Shown piece after piece: positions 36,233 through 47,946 of a DNA stretch of 64,000 nucleotides. The stretch comes from Seiridium cupressi (lineage: Eukaryota; Ascomycota; Sordariomycetes; Amphisphaeriales; Sporocadaceae), in NCBI GenBank assembly GCA_036674765.1, contig JARVKI010000024.1:186001-250000 (forward strand), given 5' to 3'. The position numbers and the translations under genes were made by a program. The notes under the pieces are model-generated. The model made no database searches, was not told the origin of the DNA, and was given only the letters and a program-made list of their open reading frames with translations. Numbering within the stretch: the stretch's first letter is position 1; every line of letters starts with the position of its first letter.

Positions 36233-36936
36233 TTACAAGGCAGCAGCAAGGGCACCAAGGAGCAGCATGCCCATCGAGCCGGCAGTAGCCATGGCGGCAC
36301 CGGCAGTGACGACAGTAGTCGGGGCCGAAGTGGCCGTGCTGGTGCCGTTGGTGTGCATGGTGGTGGTGGCGCTGACGATGGTGGTGGGCATGTAGGTGGA
36401 GCTCGATGCCACGCTGGTGACCGAGTAACCTTCCGAGGAGGAAGCCACGGTGGTGGTCGACGCAGCGGTAGTTGTGGATGCAACAGTGGTGGTGGACTGG
36501 GCAGTGGTCGCGGCCGTGGTCGAGGCGACGGTGGACGTCTCGGCGGCCGACGACGAGCTGCTGCCGCCACCAGCCTTTACGGCGGCGCAGAAGGTCTGCA
36601 CGGCGGGAAGGACGTCGTCTGTGTGGTGATTGGTTAGCGTTGGGTTCGATATATATATATATATATATATACAGGTATCCCATTGGGAAGCGAGATAGGA
36701 GATGGAGTTCACGTACTGACGGCCACGGTGGCACCGCATGAGCTGATCACACAGCTGGTGGCATCGCCCTGAATAGCGGTGATGTTATCGCAGAGACACG
36801 CATAGTCGGTTTCTCCACAGGTGGTGACCTTGGTTCTCGAGGCATCGATACAGGGGACCGCGCAGGACGGGATGTCCGAAATCGACTGGGCGGAGACGGT
36901 GGCAGCGAGGGCCGCGGCAGCGAATGCGTACTTCAT
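36233..36936 (-). CDS. CFEM-domain GPI-anchored cell-surface protein
   Basis: Exon 1 is 36936-36717 and exon 2 is 36618-36233, giving 201 residues. The order is a 16-residue signal peptide (MKYAFAAAALAATVSA), a CFEM domain, a Ser/Thr/Ala-rich stalk, and a hydrophobic C-terminal tail (GMLLLGALAAAL) expected to be replaced by a GPI anchor. The CFEM has the eight cysteines in order: PSCAVPC, TTC, YACLC, TSC, SSC and TFC, with the Asp-bearing DYACLCDN loop that forms the haem/iron site in characterised members. Such proteins act in haem uptake, adhesion or host interaction. The 98-nt intron (GTACGT...ACAG) is longer than most here because it contains an (AT)11 microsatellite. Confidence 0.93.
36649..36671 (+). 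repeat. (AT)11 microsatellite inside the CFEM intron
   Basis: Twenty-three bases of alternating A and T, entirely within the single intron of the CFEM gene. Confidence 0.95.
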
Positions 36937-38891
36937 TGTGATGGAGGTTGGTGGGGGTGTGTTAGAACGAGTTGGCAGTTCGCTTTTGGGTATTTAGGCA
37001 AAGGTAGTATAGTCAACAAAAGCTTTAAAACTCGACTTGGACTTGGATGGCAAAACGAATGTCTGGATACGGAACGAGGAGACAGGACCTGCACGTTGTA
37101 TCAGAGGGACGAATGGTCTTTTATGTGTCCTCCTTCTCCCGAGCAGCCCGGATTTCCATCACACGAGATCGCCGTCATATGGTGGTAGTATGGACAGGGA
37201 GGATGAGGGCCATAGGGACGACTATTGGCAGTCACGGTCGGCCCGTCCAATAGAGTACGATGTACGATGTGGCCAGCTAGGCAGGGATGTAGGCGCCATT
37301 TGTTATTCTCCTTTCGTAATAGTATTACCGTTGAGAGGCTTAACGAAAGACAAGATATATTGAACTTGCCAAATGCGGCTATATCACCGATATGATCCGC
37401 AACGCCTTACCCTGGTTGGTTCACCTCAGATTCTGGGGTTCTGGGGAAACAGGGGTCTTCTCGGCCGGTTAGCTATGACCAGCGGTAGTCGGTGGAGTCG
37501 TCAGACGGGTCAGTTTGTATTCTGAACGCCTGGGGGTGTGATTCCCTCAGATCATCTCTATCATGTGAAAGGTATCGAAAATGTGGCACTGGAAAGTGGC
37601 CGAGAACAAGACAAAGATGCCTCGACTCTCATTGCAATTCCCCATCATAACAGCCCCGTCAAACCCAATGAATTACCTTGCTTCGTACATACTCCGAGAT
37701 GAGAAGACTTCAGAATTCGGCAAGTCGAAACATGATGAGTCCTTCGTCGATAGTTACATTCCTGACGAGATGAGGGTGGCATTACTGCAGGAACACGAGA
37801 GCCGAGTGCACAAGGCCCTTGCGCCACGAAATAACCTTCATCTCTTCGTCAGTATGGAGAGTGAAGTCATGCTGTACTAGGTACTTTTGAACAAGACAAA
37901 GACGCCTTCCATGAGCCACTCAAACGAGCGATTCCATCGCGATTGGCTTTGAAGTAGATACACCGTGTGCGTTGAAACGTCTAGAATCAAAGTTTCTCGG
38001 GGCGACTGCAAGAATCGGAATAGCGGCTCTCTTCTTAGCGCCAGGGGTGGGCAGAAAATCCGGGGGTGGGGCGTTGGGAAGAGCTGGGGAAGCTGCCGAC
38101 GAGCCACTAAACCTGTTCTCGTACCGTTACGGCGCCCCCTCTGACATGGACAGGCCCAGGAACTTTGTTGGCTTCCTTCCATCCATGCCGAGGTGCAGGT
38201 CCTCGGCAAATCATGGAAGAAAAACAGCTGATAATCGATATCATGTTCCATTCGGAAGCATATGACTCTGTTAACTCGCTGTAGCGAGATGAGGCGGAGC
38301 TGAAGGAATGAGACTTTTCTGTATTTGGCTGTCAACGACAGATTCAAGTACCTGGCTGTTTCCTTCGTCGATAAGCTTATTCTGGTAATCTTGGTTGAAC
38401 TGGATCATAATTCCCGGTATCGTTGACGGACCTGGGTTCCAGTGTCCATTATTTACCCCGGGTTCTCACTGCTCCACAATCCCGGCCTGCTCAATTCAAG
38501 CTTCTTATGTGGACCATGCCATTGCCTATTGCATATTACAGGCTGACCCGAGCAAGCTTGATTGTCCAAGGTCCAGTTTTCTTAGGCTTTGATATGGCTA
38601 GGTGAGATCGAAGGACTGAAGTCCCATACGCGACAAGATGGTTTCTCGAAGAGCTCCGAATGGATGAAATCTAGGAAGGTCAGTCGTCCGAGTACGTCTA
38701 CTAGAACAAAGGAAACGCTTCGTAATTTCGCTACCCCTTTGCCTCCGCACCCCAGGCTCGATGCAGTGCCTGTGTGCATTGTGCATAGGCGAATCTCCGA
38801 TTCTAGCTTAAGGTCAGTTCCATGACGCTCCAGTCAAAAGACCTAGCGCTCGGCCTGCTCGGCCTGCTCGGACCTAGCTCGACCTGTCGGC
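36937..38891. other. No convincing gene
   Basis: A 99-codon ATG frame at 37581-37880 (+) is hydrophilic and has no recognisable domain. Other frames overlap on both strands. Probably intergenic. Confidence 0.45.
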
Positions 38892-40562
38892 TCACATGTG
38901 AAAGCACAGAACATGATCGTCCTTGATCAAAATTTGATCATTACGAAAGATGTAATTGCGTCCGAGACCCCCCAATAGATCACCACGAGCTTCACAATCA
39001 CAGCCTGCCGTGATATGAACGGGTGTACCCTTGGCGACAAACGAAACCGAATATGGCCTCAATAGTTTCGGTCTTGATGGCAACCGCTGTGCAGGAGCCA
39101 CACTCTTCTGTCCATCGAGTTGTCAAGGCCCCTTACATAACAAGAATCTGTTAGCTGGTAGACAGTCAAATTCGCCACCTCGGTAGGATTGCACTCTCCG
39201 CCGAATACGTACCCATAGGGGAAAATAATCGAAAATGGCTCGGTACTGTAGAATTCGACAGAAAGGCGTCTTGTGCCTTAGACGTCTCCAACCTCCTGCC
39301 CAATGCTCTTGCAGAATATAGACAGCACCAAGCTCAATCGTCGGTTGGTATTGCTCTTTCTCCAAGCTGTACTGTTCATTACTGCAAGCCGCCCAATGTC
39401 TTGATCTTGGCCATTCTCGTGAAAAGAGATCAAGAACGAGTTGGCATACGACTGCAGTCGAAATCTACCACCAAGAACCAACAGATCACTGCAGGCCCTA
39501 GAAGTTGTGAGCATGGGAGAGATAAAGGAATGTTGAATTTCCTTCTTTCCAATCTCGAACTTTTCGATTGAAATTCTGGCTTGAAAAGGGTATGCTCGCC
39601 TCCCAACAATTTGACCGCCTTGACGCTCTATTGCCCGAGGGTCTCTTCGCTGGGTTTCCCTAATCCGAGGCATTGGTGACCGTTTTGGAACTACTGAGGT
39701 GGTGATCTGATGGCTGTTCAACGACGGCACCATATATGGCAGATCTTCTAATGAGCACAATGCAGCGTGAGGGTTCGTTCGCTTCCCACTCTTGAAGCAA
39801 GTTTCGAAGCAGTTATGGAGCTTACTCAGGTCTGCCGTTCGTTCCTTATAGACAACATCAGGCCTTGTACGGCGTAGCGGAGTTTTCAAGTGTGGCTCAA
39901 CCATTGTCACCAGCAAAAAGTTGAATTGCTTCGCTTGTGCTGGGCGTAATTCTGCACTGGTGTTGTCATCAGGTTCTTGTAGCTGGTGGGAGAACAGCTT
40001 CCGCGTACGTTTACGTGTGATATCGATCACGAATTGCCATACCAGAACCAAGAGTCCCCAGACCAAGGGCAATAGTGAGCGACCTCTCGAAGTGGCCGAT
40101 ATTGTGCCTTCGAGACGCAGAAGTGATGCGATCACGAAATCTGCAATTTCTCGCGACCCAGCCCGACCATTCTTGACAACTAATGGAGCCGATCCATCTC
40201 TAGCAGGCTGTTACCCGAAGTGATTGGAATCTCCCCACATCGGAATTGTATGCCTGAATGGTTGACGAGAAACCGCGGTTATCTCCCAATAATAGCTCCC
40301 GTAGGTGTAGTCGAGCTTGCTGTATCAAGTTGGGTGTTCCTCATCCTGAAGCTGGTGTTTCGGCACGGCGGAGTACTTGACGCGTCTCCTCCGCTGGCCT
40401 CTGCGCCGTTTTACCAGAGTCGCAGGTCCTCATTGCGAGTCTGTCAGTTCTCGGTGTCCACGGAAAGATATAAGCCTCAAATTTTATGACGAGCTGGTCA
40501 ATTGATCGCAGAATCATGAGTTGATATCGGGAAAGCTGGACGTATCTTTGGAGCGATTGCAT
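38892..40562 (-). CDS. Possible multi-exon hypothetical gene, boundaries uncertain
   Basis: A minus-strand ATG at 40562 opens MQSLQRYVQLSRYQLMILRS and runs 50 codons to a GTAAAA donor-like site. A long stop-free frame occupies about 40197-39278. It is preceded by a TAACAG acceptor-like site and begins near QPARDGSAPLVVKNGRAG. It contains one probable membrane helix (LLPLVWGLLVLVWQFVIDI) followed by a basic region. A further frame at 39101-38892 could be a last exon. I cannot fix the introns between these pieces and recognise no family. The gene would be divergent from the DUF89 gene, with starts 206 bp apart, which suits a shared promoter. It may instead be a remnant. Confidence 0.33.
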
Positions 40563-40768
40563 GACCTCCTTGTCAAATCCAATTAAGCAGAATATTCGAA
40601 TATCGCGGCGACAGAACTACCCCGCCAAAAGCCCCTCCAAATCCCCCACCATTGACGCAGCGTCTCTGAATCGCGACGGGAGCGACTTTTCGCGACTCTA
40701 GGAAAAGCTCCCAGTCGATATCTCTCGACCTTCAAAGAACTTCCCAAGTCCAGGCAGAATTCAGCAAC

Positions 40769-42415
40769 ATGGATCTAGACACGAAAACCCGTAAGATATT
40801 CATGTTCCAAGTCTTTGCCATAGCAAGAGCTAATAAACCATGACTTCAGCGCCGTACATGACTAGCGACAAGACGTCGTTTGCTTATATCTCAGCTCGAG
40901 ACCGATGGCCCGTAATTATTGTTAGTCGATCGAGCGTATTTACCGAGAAACACCGCCTAACCAAGGGTGCAGACTCAAGCCATTGACGACGTTTACCGGA
41001 CGATCACCCAAATCAACGACCAGCCGAAGCAAGACGAGGGCAAGAAAATCGTGGAACAACTAGCAAAGCTGAAGTACGAGCTACAACACGATCGCCAGTT
41101 GACGCCACTGCAAGACGACGGGAAGCCCGATATAGCGCTATACAACCAAGAGCTGGAGAAGCTGGGGACGCCGACATGGTTCAATGTACCGTGGCTGTAC
41201 AGCGAGTGCTACCTTTACAGGTGCGAGATCTCGACCCGGACTGCAATGCAAGTCTGACGGACTGACTAAAGTTAGGCGTATGAACATATCTTTCAGTCTC
41301 TCAGAACACTGGAAGTCCTACGATGTCTTCTCACGACAGAAGATGAGCACTTTCCGATCCTCACGGCCAGCTGTTCTGGAGCTCGCCGGTAGATACAAGG
41401 AGTTGGTGACCCAGATCCACAACGACAAGAACAACACAGGTCCAGAGGCCGAAGAAGCACAGAAGATCCTGTTCTTCGAGATGATGGAGATATGTCTCTG
41501 GGGCAATGCGACTGATCTGTCTTTGCTCACTAGCTTGACCTATGAAGACATTCAGAAGCTCCAGGGCTCCGAGGCACGCAAGGCCAGCGAGAAGAACATC
41601 TTGGTCAACGACCTCAACACAGCCTTTGAGGTGCTACGGAAAGCCCGCGATGAGGGTAAGAAGGAGCGTCGGGTGGATGTTGTCCTTGACAACGCCGGCT
41701 TCGAGCTATACGTCGACCTTATCTTGGCTGGCTACTTGCTCTCCTCGGGCCTAGCAACAAACGTGGTTCTGCACCCGAAGGACATTCCATGGTTCGTATC
41801 CGATGTCTTGCCTGGTGACTTTGCAGCTCTACTCAGTGCTCTAGCAAACCCCAAGCCCTTCTACGAGACACCTTCGGACGACGAGAAACACCTAGACAAG
41901 ACACCGGCATCGTTGGCGGACAAAGAGGCAGATGAGCTCTATTTCCTCTTCCAGGAATGGGCTGGTTTCCATGGCGAAGGTCAGCTCACCATACGGCCTA
42001 ATGCCTTCTGGACGCACGGTGGTAGCTTCTGGAGGTTACCTGCCGAAAAGAGCTTGATCGAAGATCTCAAGACCAGCGAACTCGTAATCTTCAAGGGCGA
42101 TCTGAACTACAGAAAGCTGACTGGCGACGTAAGTCTTGCTCCTTCGGTTGTCGCTGAACAATTACTAACTTGTATACCAAGGCTGTATGGGACCCAACAA
42201 CTCCCTTCACCGAGGCAATTGGCCCGCTTGGTCCTGGCTCTGGTGTCAACGTCTTGGCTTTGCGCACTTGCAAGGCAGATGTCGTAGTTGGTCTAAAGCC
42301 TGGTGAGGATGAGAAGATCCGTGCTACCGAGGGTGGAGGTGGTGACAGTGGAGCCAGAAAATGGGCTTGGAGTGGCAAGTGGGCTGTTGTATCATTCTCC
42401 GGAGGCAAACAATAG
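40769..42415 (+). CDS. DUF89/ARMT1-family damage-control phosphatase
   Basis: Cytosolic metal-dependent phosphatase of the ARMT1-like (DUF89 subfamily III) group, thought to remove harmful sugar phosphates such as fructose-1-phosphate. Exons are 40769-40790, 40850-40920, 40973-41220, 41276-42128 and 42182-42415; the total is 475 residues. The first exon is only 22 nt. Family blocks seen are the N-terminal helical region (RWPVIITQAIDDVYR, WLYSECYLYRRM), the metal/substrate Asp-Asn motif VVLDNAGFELYVDL, the PWFVSDVL segment, and the C-terminal VIFKGDLNYRKL with its Lys-Gly-Asp-Leu-Asn catalytic motif. A Gly/Ser-rich insert (EGGGGDSGAR) precedes the end. All introns have consistent phases. Confidence 0.93.
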
Positions 42416-42788
42416 ACCTTGAAACGAGAAACGTTGGATGATAGAATGTAGATAACCTAGATCAATGGATACAATAGACAATCAGCTCGGCAAACCATGA
42501 TCGGACCCATGAACATAGGTTATTGGCTAACTTCTTCCCAGACACGCAATCAGTTCCTCTAACGTCCCGCGATCTCGCGCCTAGGTGCTCGAGTCAATTA
42601 AACGCTACTGTCTTCTATCATATGCCCATTTTTGGTAATTAAAGTCGACTTCAGATAAATTGCTCCAGTATATCGAATTTGATTTGCAAGTGATCCGCTT
42701 TTTTAGTTCTATTTTTGAGTTTCCTTTTTCATTTTGTATCCTGAACAAGACGGCTCGTTCATGAAAGTGACCTTTCGAAAGCCCCGGT
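42416..42788. other. Short convergent intergenic region
   Basis: 3' flanks of the DUF89 and deformylase genes face each other here. AT-rich; no terminator-like hairpin is asserted. Confidence 0.5.
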
Positions 42789-43859
42789 CTAGTTGAAAAC
42801 GACAGTCTTGTGCCCGTTGAGGAACACCTTCTTCTCGCTCCACCACTTGACGGCCGCCGCCAGCACCTGGCTCTCCACGTTGCTACCCTCCTCGACCAAT
42901 TCCTTCGGGCTCAGGCTGTGGTCCACGCGGGCGACTCTCTGCTCAATGATGGGGCCCTCGTCCAGATCGGCTGTAACAAAGTGCGCTGTGGCACCGATGA
43001 TCTTGACGCCACGGTCATAGGCCTGGTGGTACGGCTTGGCGCCCTTGAACGACGGCAGGAAACTGTGGTGGATGTTGATGATCTTGCCGCTCATGGCCTC
43101 GCACAAACCAGGCGACAGGACCTGCATATAGCGGGCCAGGACGACGAGCTCAATGTCGTGCTTCTTGATCAGGTCCAGGATCTGCTTCTCCTGCTCGAGC
43201 TTGATGTCCTTGTTGACGGGCAGGTGGTGAAACTCGATGCCGTAGCTCTCGGCCAGGGGGCGGAAGTCCGGGTGGTTGGACACGATCAGCGGCACGTCGA
43301 CGCCCAGCTGGTTCGTCTTGACGCGGAACAGCAGGTCGTTGAGGCAGTGGCCGATCTTGGACACCATGATCAGCACCTTGGGCTTGGCGCTCGTGGCGCG
43401 CACCTCGTAGTGGTCCATCTGCAGCTCGCGCGACAGCTCGCTCAAGGGCGCCTCGATGCTCGCCGTCGAGTCGGCGTGGCCAAAGTGCACGCGCATGAAG
43501 AATTTCTCCGACGCGCGGTCCGAGAACTGCTGCAGGTCCAGGATGTTGAGCTTCTGGCTCGCCAGCATGCCCGTCACGGCGTGCACGATGCCCGGCTTGT
43601 CTGGGCACGACAGCGTGAGGTAGTAGTCCCCTCCGGCCGACATCTTGGCCTCGAGTTTTTTGAGCTCGCTGGCCTTCTTCCTGGTGCTGTAGGGCCGGGC
43701 CGTGGACTGCCAGCTGTTGAAGCTAGCGGCGATGGTCGGTGAGGCTTGTCTACGTGCTCCTGGACGCTCGACGGTTGCTGTTGCGATACAAGCTGTGGTG
43801 CGATGGCGCCGGCCGATACTTGTCAGCCTGGCAGTGCGACAGCTGAACCCCGCGATCAT
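42789..43859 (-). CDS. purU: Formyltetrahydrofolate deformylase (PurU type), probably mitochondrial
   Basis: Hydrolyses 10-formyl-THF to THF and formate, balancing one-carbon pools. Single exon, 356 residues. The first about 70 residues are Arg/Ser/Thr-rich with almost no acidic residues (MIAGFSCRTARL, STARPYSTRKK), a probable mitochondrial presequence. Then comes an ACT domain (about 79-150, YYLTLSCPDKPGIVHAVTG) and a formyltransferase-fold domain (about 160-340). The latter holds NIHHSFLPSFKGAKPYHQA, with the catalytic Asn-His, and ATAHFVTADLDEGPIIEQ, with the catalytic Asp. An internal ATG before SAGGDYY could start a cytosolic form. Third-position GC is high here, unlike flanking spacers. 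A long opposite-strand open frame is a by-product of that. Confidence 0.96.
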   Translation of the reverse strand: MIAGFSCRTARLTSIGRRHRTTACIATATVERPGARRQASPTIAASFNSWQSTARPYSTRKKASELKKLEAKMSAGGDYYLTLSCPDKPGIVHAVTGMLASQKLNILDLQQFSDRASEKFFMRVHFGHADSTASIEAPLSELSRELQMDHYEVRATSAKPKVLIMVSKIGHCLNDLLFRVKTNQLGVDVPLIVSNHPDFRPLAESYGIEFHHLPVNKDIKLEQEKQILDLIKKHDIELVVLARYMQVLSPGLCEAMSGKIINIHHSFLPSFKGAKPYHQAYDRGVKIIGATAHFVTADLDEGPIIEQRVARVDHSLSPKELVEEGSNVESQVLAAAVKWWSEKKVFLNGHKTVVFN

Positions 43860-45135
43860 CTAGCCAGTGTCACCGACCAAGTCTGTGACGAATTGGAATT
43901 GGTGCATCTCGAATCATCCCGTGCCGTGATGAAGGTTAGAATTTGCAGGCGTGACACATTAGCCGGCCCCACTGCGAATTGGCTCCGTTTTCGGCTGTAT
44001 CACGTAGAGGACCACGTCAATTGAAGATCAGATGCAGGATACCTAGTTTGAGGGAGTATACTGTTAATATGAGTCGGAAGGCGATAGTCATCCTGGTTCC
44101 ACCAGTAGTCTTTCGCCGCAGATGCCATACTGCAATTGTGCGACTCATGATTCGCGTAAGACGCTGGCCCCAGTGTCAGCCGTGAGCTTGCCGGAATATA
44201 TCGCAGATATAACCGGATTGTAATCAAGAGCAATTATGCAGAACAACTTATATCTAGCCTTTGATATGTTACGGGATCAATTTATGTGCAGTAAGTAGAA
44301 ATTGCAGTCATGATTTTTGTATCTGAGACCTAGACCACCTAGGCAAGTACATGTAGGCTGAATAGCAGTTGCGTCCCCACAATGAGATTCCAAATGCATG
44401 TTGAATTCGAGGCCAATATTGAAGACCAAGGGGAAGCGATTTCGTCTTTTCGAGGCCTTGATAAAGAATTTAGGATGTTTGAATTTACCCGATAATAGAC
44501 TATTGACGACCAATTCATCGGCAGATAAAGCGAGTTACCGAAATGTTCAAGTATGACCAGCTCATCCGGCATCAAATTACATCCGCAAGGATGTGATCTC
44601 CCTTGCTTGCTGGCAGCCAAGTGTGATCGCCTGCGGTTAACATCGGGTGCAACACAGACAATCATAGTTGCCAGATCTTAAAACTTAGTCACCATGCCGA
44701 ATCTTACCGTCACTGCGTGTAACATTGATAGGTCCGTATGTGCATTCTAAAGGTTCCTTGAGTGCTAGGTACCGTACCACACGGGCCGCGGGGGCTGATG
44801 CGGGACCAGATGTATCGGTTGTGTCACTTAAAAGCTTGCCAGGGCAAATATTTACTGACTATCCGAAGTCGCCGTGTTTAGCCTACGAGTTCTGAACTCA
44901 AGGGTCAGGAGAAATCTGCTTCATGTTTCTTGCGAGAAAGATTCCTGCGAATTGGGTGCTCCTGCCACCAGTGATAACACGTATGATGTTGCGAACACAC
45001 TCTGTTCGGATGCACCGACAAAATTAACAAGGTCCAATTATATCACTTCACTAGCCTTGTGAAGGTATGGGTTTATGTACCACGTTATTTGTAAGAGCAG
45101 GAATTATATGTGATCAACAGAACTCAACCCAGGAT
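43860..45135. other. Intergenic
   Basis: About 1.3 kb between the deformylase promoter and the 3' end of the pepsin-like gene. Only short frames without features. Confidence 0.5.
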
Positions 45136-47035
45136 TCAGTTTGAGTCATCCGTGCTATATATGCTGCTTCCTTCACTCTGCGGTAAGACAAGTGACGTAT
45201 CAAGTCTTTCCACGGCGTGCGGTGTCAATGTAAAAATCGATTCCGTGGTCGGGCTCCCTCTGTAAGTATTCTGGGTAAGGAGTTCGTTCGTCCGAGTCCA
45301 GGGTACAACCTCCTGGCTACACATGAGTTCCGCCCTCTGGGATTCTTCATGTAGTTCGTGAGCATGGTGAAAGCTGCCGGCCAACTCGCCAGGTGCCCCT
45401 GAAAATGCCTCTAGCTCTTGCTTGGGCCCTACTGTGGAGACCGACTCATCTACGCTTGATGCGAATAAATCAGGAATCGCACAGTTGACTCCTAGATCTG
45501 GCGACTTTTTTCGACGGTAGAGGAGGTAAATGATGAATGCAGCGAGGAATATGAAAAACACGACACCAGTCACTATAGCCGCAATAATGCTCCCGCTCAA
45601 AGGTGCAATCGAGTCGTCACTAGCTTCTGTGTCCTTCGAAGTGATGGTTATAATGTTCTCCTCTGCACCTGCAACCCACTTGCACTGTGATACCTTGAAA
45701 GTACGACTTTCGTAATCGGCTGTAAGGTATCTAGGCACTTGATCAGTGCTGACGCAAATGGAACGTTAGCTGTGCCTCTTGAAGGTCACTCACACTTCCT
45801 GGAGGAATGTTCGCCCAAGCGTGTACTGAGTATCGTCCGCACGTTTGAGTGGGAAATAGTAGCTCGTATTCCCCACGAGGGGATACTTTGCCTGAAGATC
45901 GAAAGCAGCGTACGGCAAAACCATATCTATGGCGTCCTCACTGTCCAGGGTATTGGATAATCGGAAGGTCACCTCTGGATTGGTCTCTAGAAGTGCAGAG
46001 TGATAAGACTCATTCACATGATACAGGCCGGTCTCGGGATCGAGCTCGAGATTGAAAGCTGTCTCGAACGAGTCAACGGCGCTATCTGGAAGCCACAAAT
46101 TCGGATCTGTTGAGTCGATAAAGATGTTGATTGGCGATGATAAAAGGGACTTATGATCCGAGCCATACGATATACTCTGAACAGCAACAACAAGGTCTCG
46201 TGTAACGTCGTCAGCCATGGTAAAGCTGATTGAGTTATCGATGAAGCGAGATGCATCATATCCAGAGAAAATCAGTTGTCCGAGGCTACCTTTTAGTCCT
46301 AGTGGTATCAATTAGTTTTGGGCCCTCTTAGTGAATACTTGGCTTAGCATGTACGGTATTTTGCGCCTGCTGTATAGCTCCAGCTCAGACTCGGGATAAT
46401 ATCTTGGTCTTTCAACGTGGATAGGAACGAGGTGGAAGAGAAATTTCCAAGTGTAGTAAAGTTCAATGGTTCTGGATTGAGACCGAATATACCACCGTAC
46501 TACAAGTTAGCTACGTTGTAAGGGTGGAAGAACCAGCTCGTTGTTTGGTGAACATACAGATAAAACGGAGAAGTTGTCGCGATTCCACCAATGGTCTGGT
46601 TATCGAAGGTAGGTCCTCCACTACCATTTATGAGACCAATGCCTAGACTATCCAAGCCGAAGTCTGCCTCTTGAATATATCCGAGGTTACCCTCAAGACC
46701 AACTCCGCCGGAATTAATCTCAAAGAAGCCCAGCTCTTTCCACGATGATGATTTGTTTGGGCTAAACATGCCACCTCTGGATTCTGGACAATCAGAGGGA
46801 GGTTCGCTATTGAACGGGGGCTCACAGCCATATTCCGACAGAACTATCAGAGTCTCCGGTGCTGCCGTCGAGACGAGCACCCTCAGATCTTGACTTGGGT
46901 CACCAACTCGGAGGTTGAAAGTGCTCCATTGCCCATCGTGCCCTTCACTAAAAGCTACGTTAATACACCAATCCAAAGCAAGGCGCGTGGAAGTTCATCC
47001 TACAAATATTGACTAGGCGGAACAACAATAGCCAT
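45136..47035 (-). CDS. Membrane-anchored pepsin-like (A1 fold) protein lacking catalytic motifs
   Basis: Five-exon model: 47035-47004, 46947-46554, 46499-46355, 46298-45794 and 45730-45136, 556 residues. The donor after 46554 (GTTCAC) is weak and tentative. The lumenal part follows the aspartic-peptidase fold (GQWSTFNLRVGDPSQDLRVLV; FGLNPEPLNFTT; IFSGYDASRF; YTLGRTFLQEV). The first catalytic triad is LVSTAAPE, without Asp, and the second is FIDSTDPNLWLP instead of DTG/DSG. An enzyme is therefore unlikely. A single membrane helix (SIIAAIVTGVVFFIFLAAFIIYLLY) is followed by a basic stop-transfer and a 140-residue cytosolic tail rich in Ser/Glu, suggesting a receptor- or sensor-like role. The N-terminus is unsettled: the ATG at 47035 gives no signal peptide, whereas a perfect one starts at 47100 in another frame. 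Confidence 0.83.
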
Positions 47036-47946
47036 TGAAGCTGTTGAGCAAGAGGTAATAGGGACAAGACACTTGCTACTAATACTGTGGCCCAAAACAT
47101 ATCGAAGTGCCTCGCATTAAAGGATTCTTGGACAAACGAAGAACTTCAAAGGTTAAAGCACCGAACCATAAGTATAAAGTACCAACCAATTAGTACGAGT
47201 TTATGGTGGCGCTTCGCTTTTCACACACTCAAGATTGACATTGGGGCTGGTGGTTGATTTGATTTCCCGGTAAGTAGCATCCGATGCAATCCTTCGTTGG
47301 TATGTCACAACCTATGAAACTTATGTTCGAATCTGGATGAATGTTAAATAACGAATCTGTCCAGCTCATCTTCGCTAATTATTTGAAGCCAGGGCTACCT
47401 AACATCCCGTGTTACACCATATGAAAAATCAATATCAGCTGACCTGCAGTGCAATCGTGGGGCCAAAAATGCTGTAATATGCATCCTTCAGAACGCAGGA
47501 ACAGTCAATATCACGTCTGGGGGTTTTCAGCTCACCTGCAACACCACCATCGGGCTAAAACTGCTGTGTGCGTGTGGCGTGCGCATCCTCACAATGCAGG
47601 AACAACCAATATAAGGCCAAACTACAATATGCCAATCTTAACTTCGAGCCGGTCAACCAATGCGATGCTAAGCTCGGGTTTCGTGCGACGCGAGTGGAAT
47701 TAGACACAAATGAAAAGGACCCCATCTTTCGGGTATATTGCGAGGCAGAACGGAGCATGGTCGCTCGCCAGAAAGTTCGCATATTTCTGTATTTAGACTG
47801 AAGATATTCATAATGAACATAGTAGTATCCTTCCAAAACTTACATCCAGGTTACTACTACTTATAGTTTGGACCATGCTTTGCGACTTTTAAGAAACTCC
47901 GTTCTTCATCATTACCAGGTCATTACTCGAGCTCAATTAGCCAGCC
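47036..47946. other. Intergenic between divergent genes
   Basis: Includes a signal-peptide-like reading frame (minus, ATG at 47100) discussed under the pepsin-like gene. Otherwise only short frames. Confidence 0.45.

Noticed and set aside
42810..43742. 310-codon plus-strand open frame opposite the deformylase gene
   Set aside because: It is a shadow of the GC3-rich purU-type coding strand; low-complexity leucine/valine/aspartate composition and no domain.
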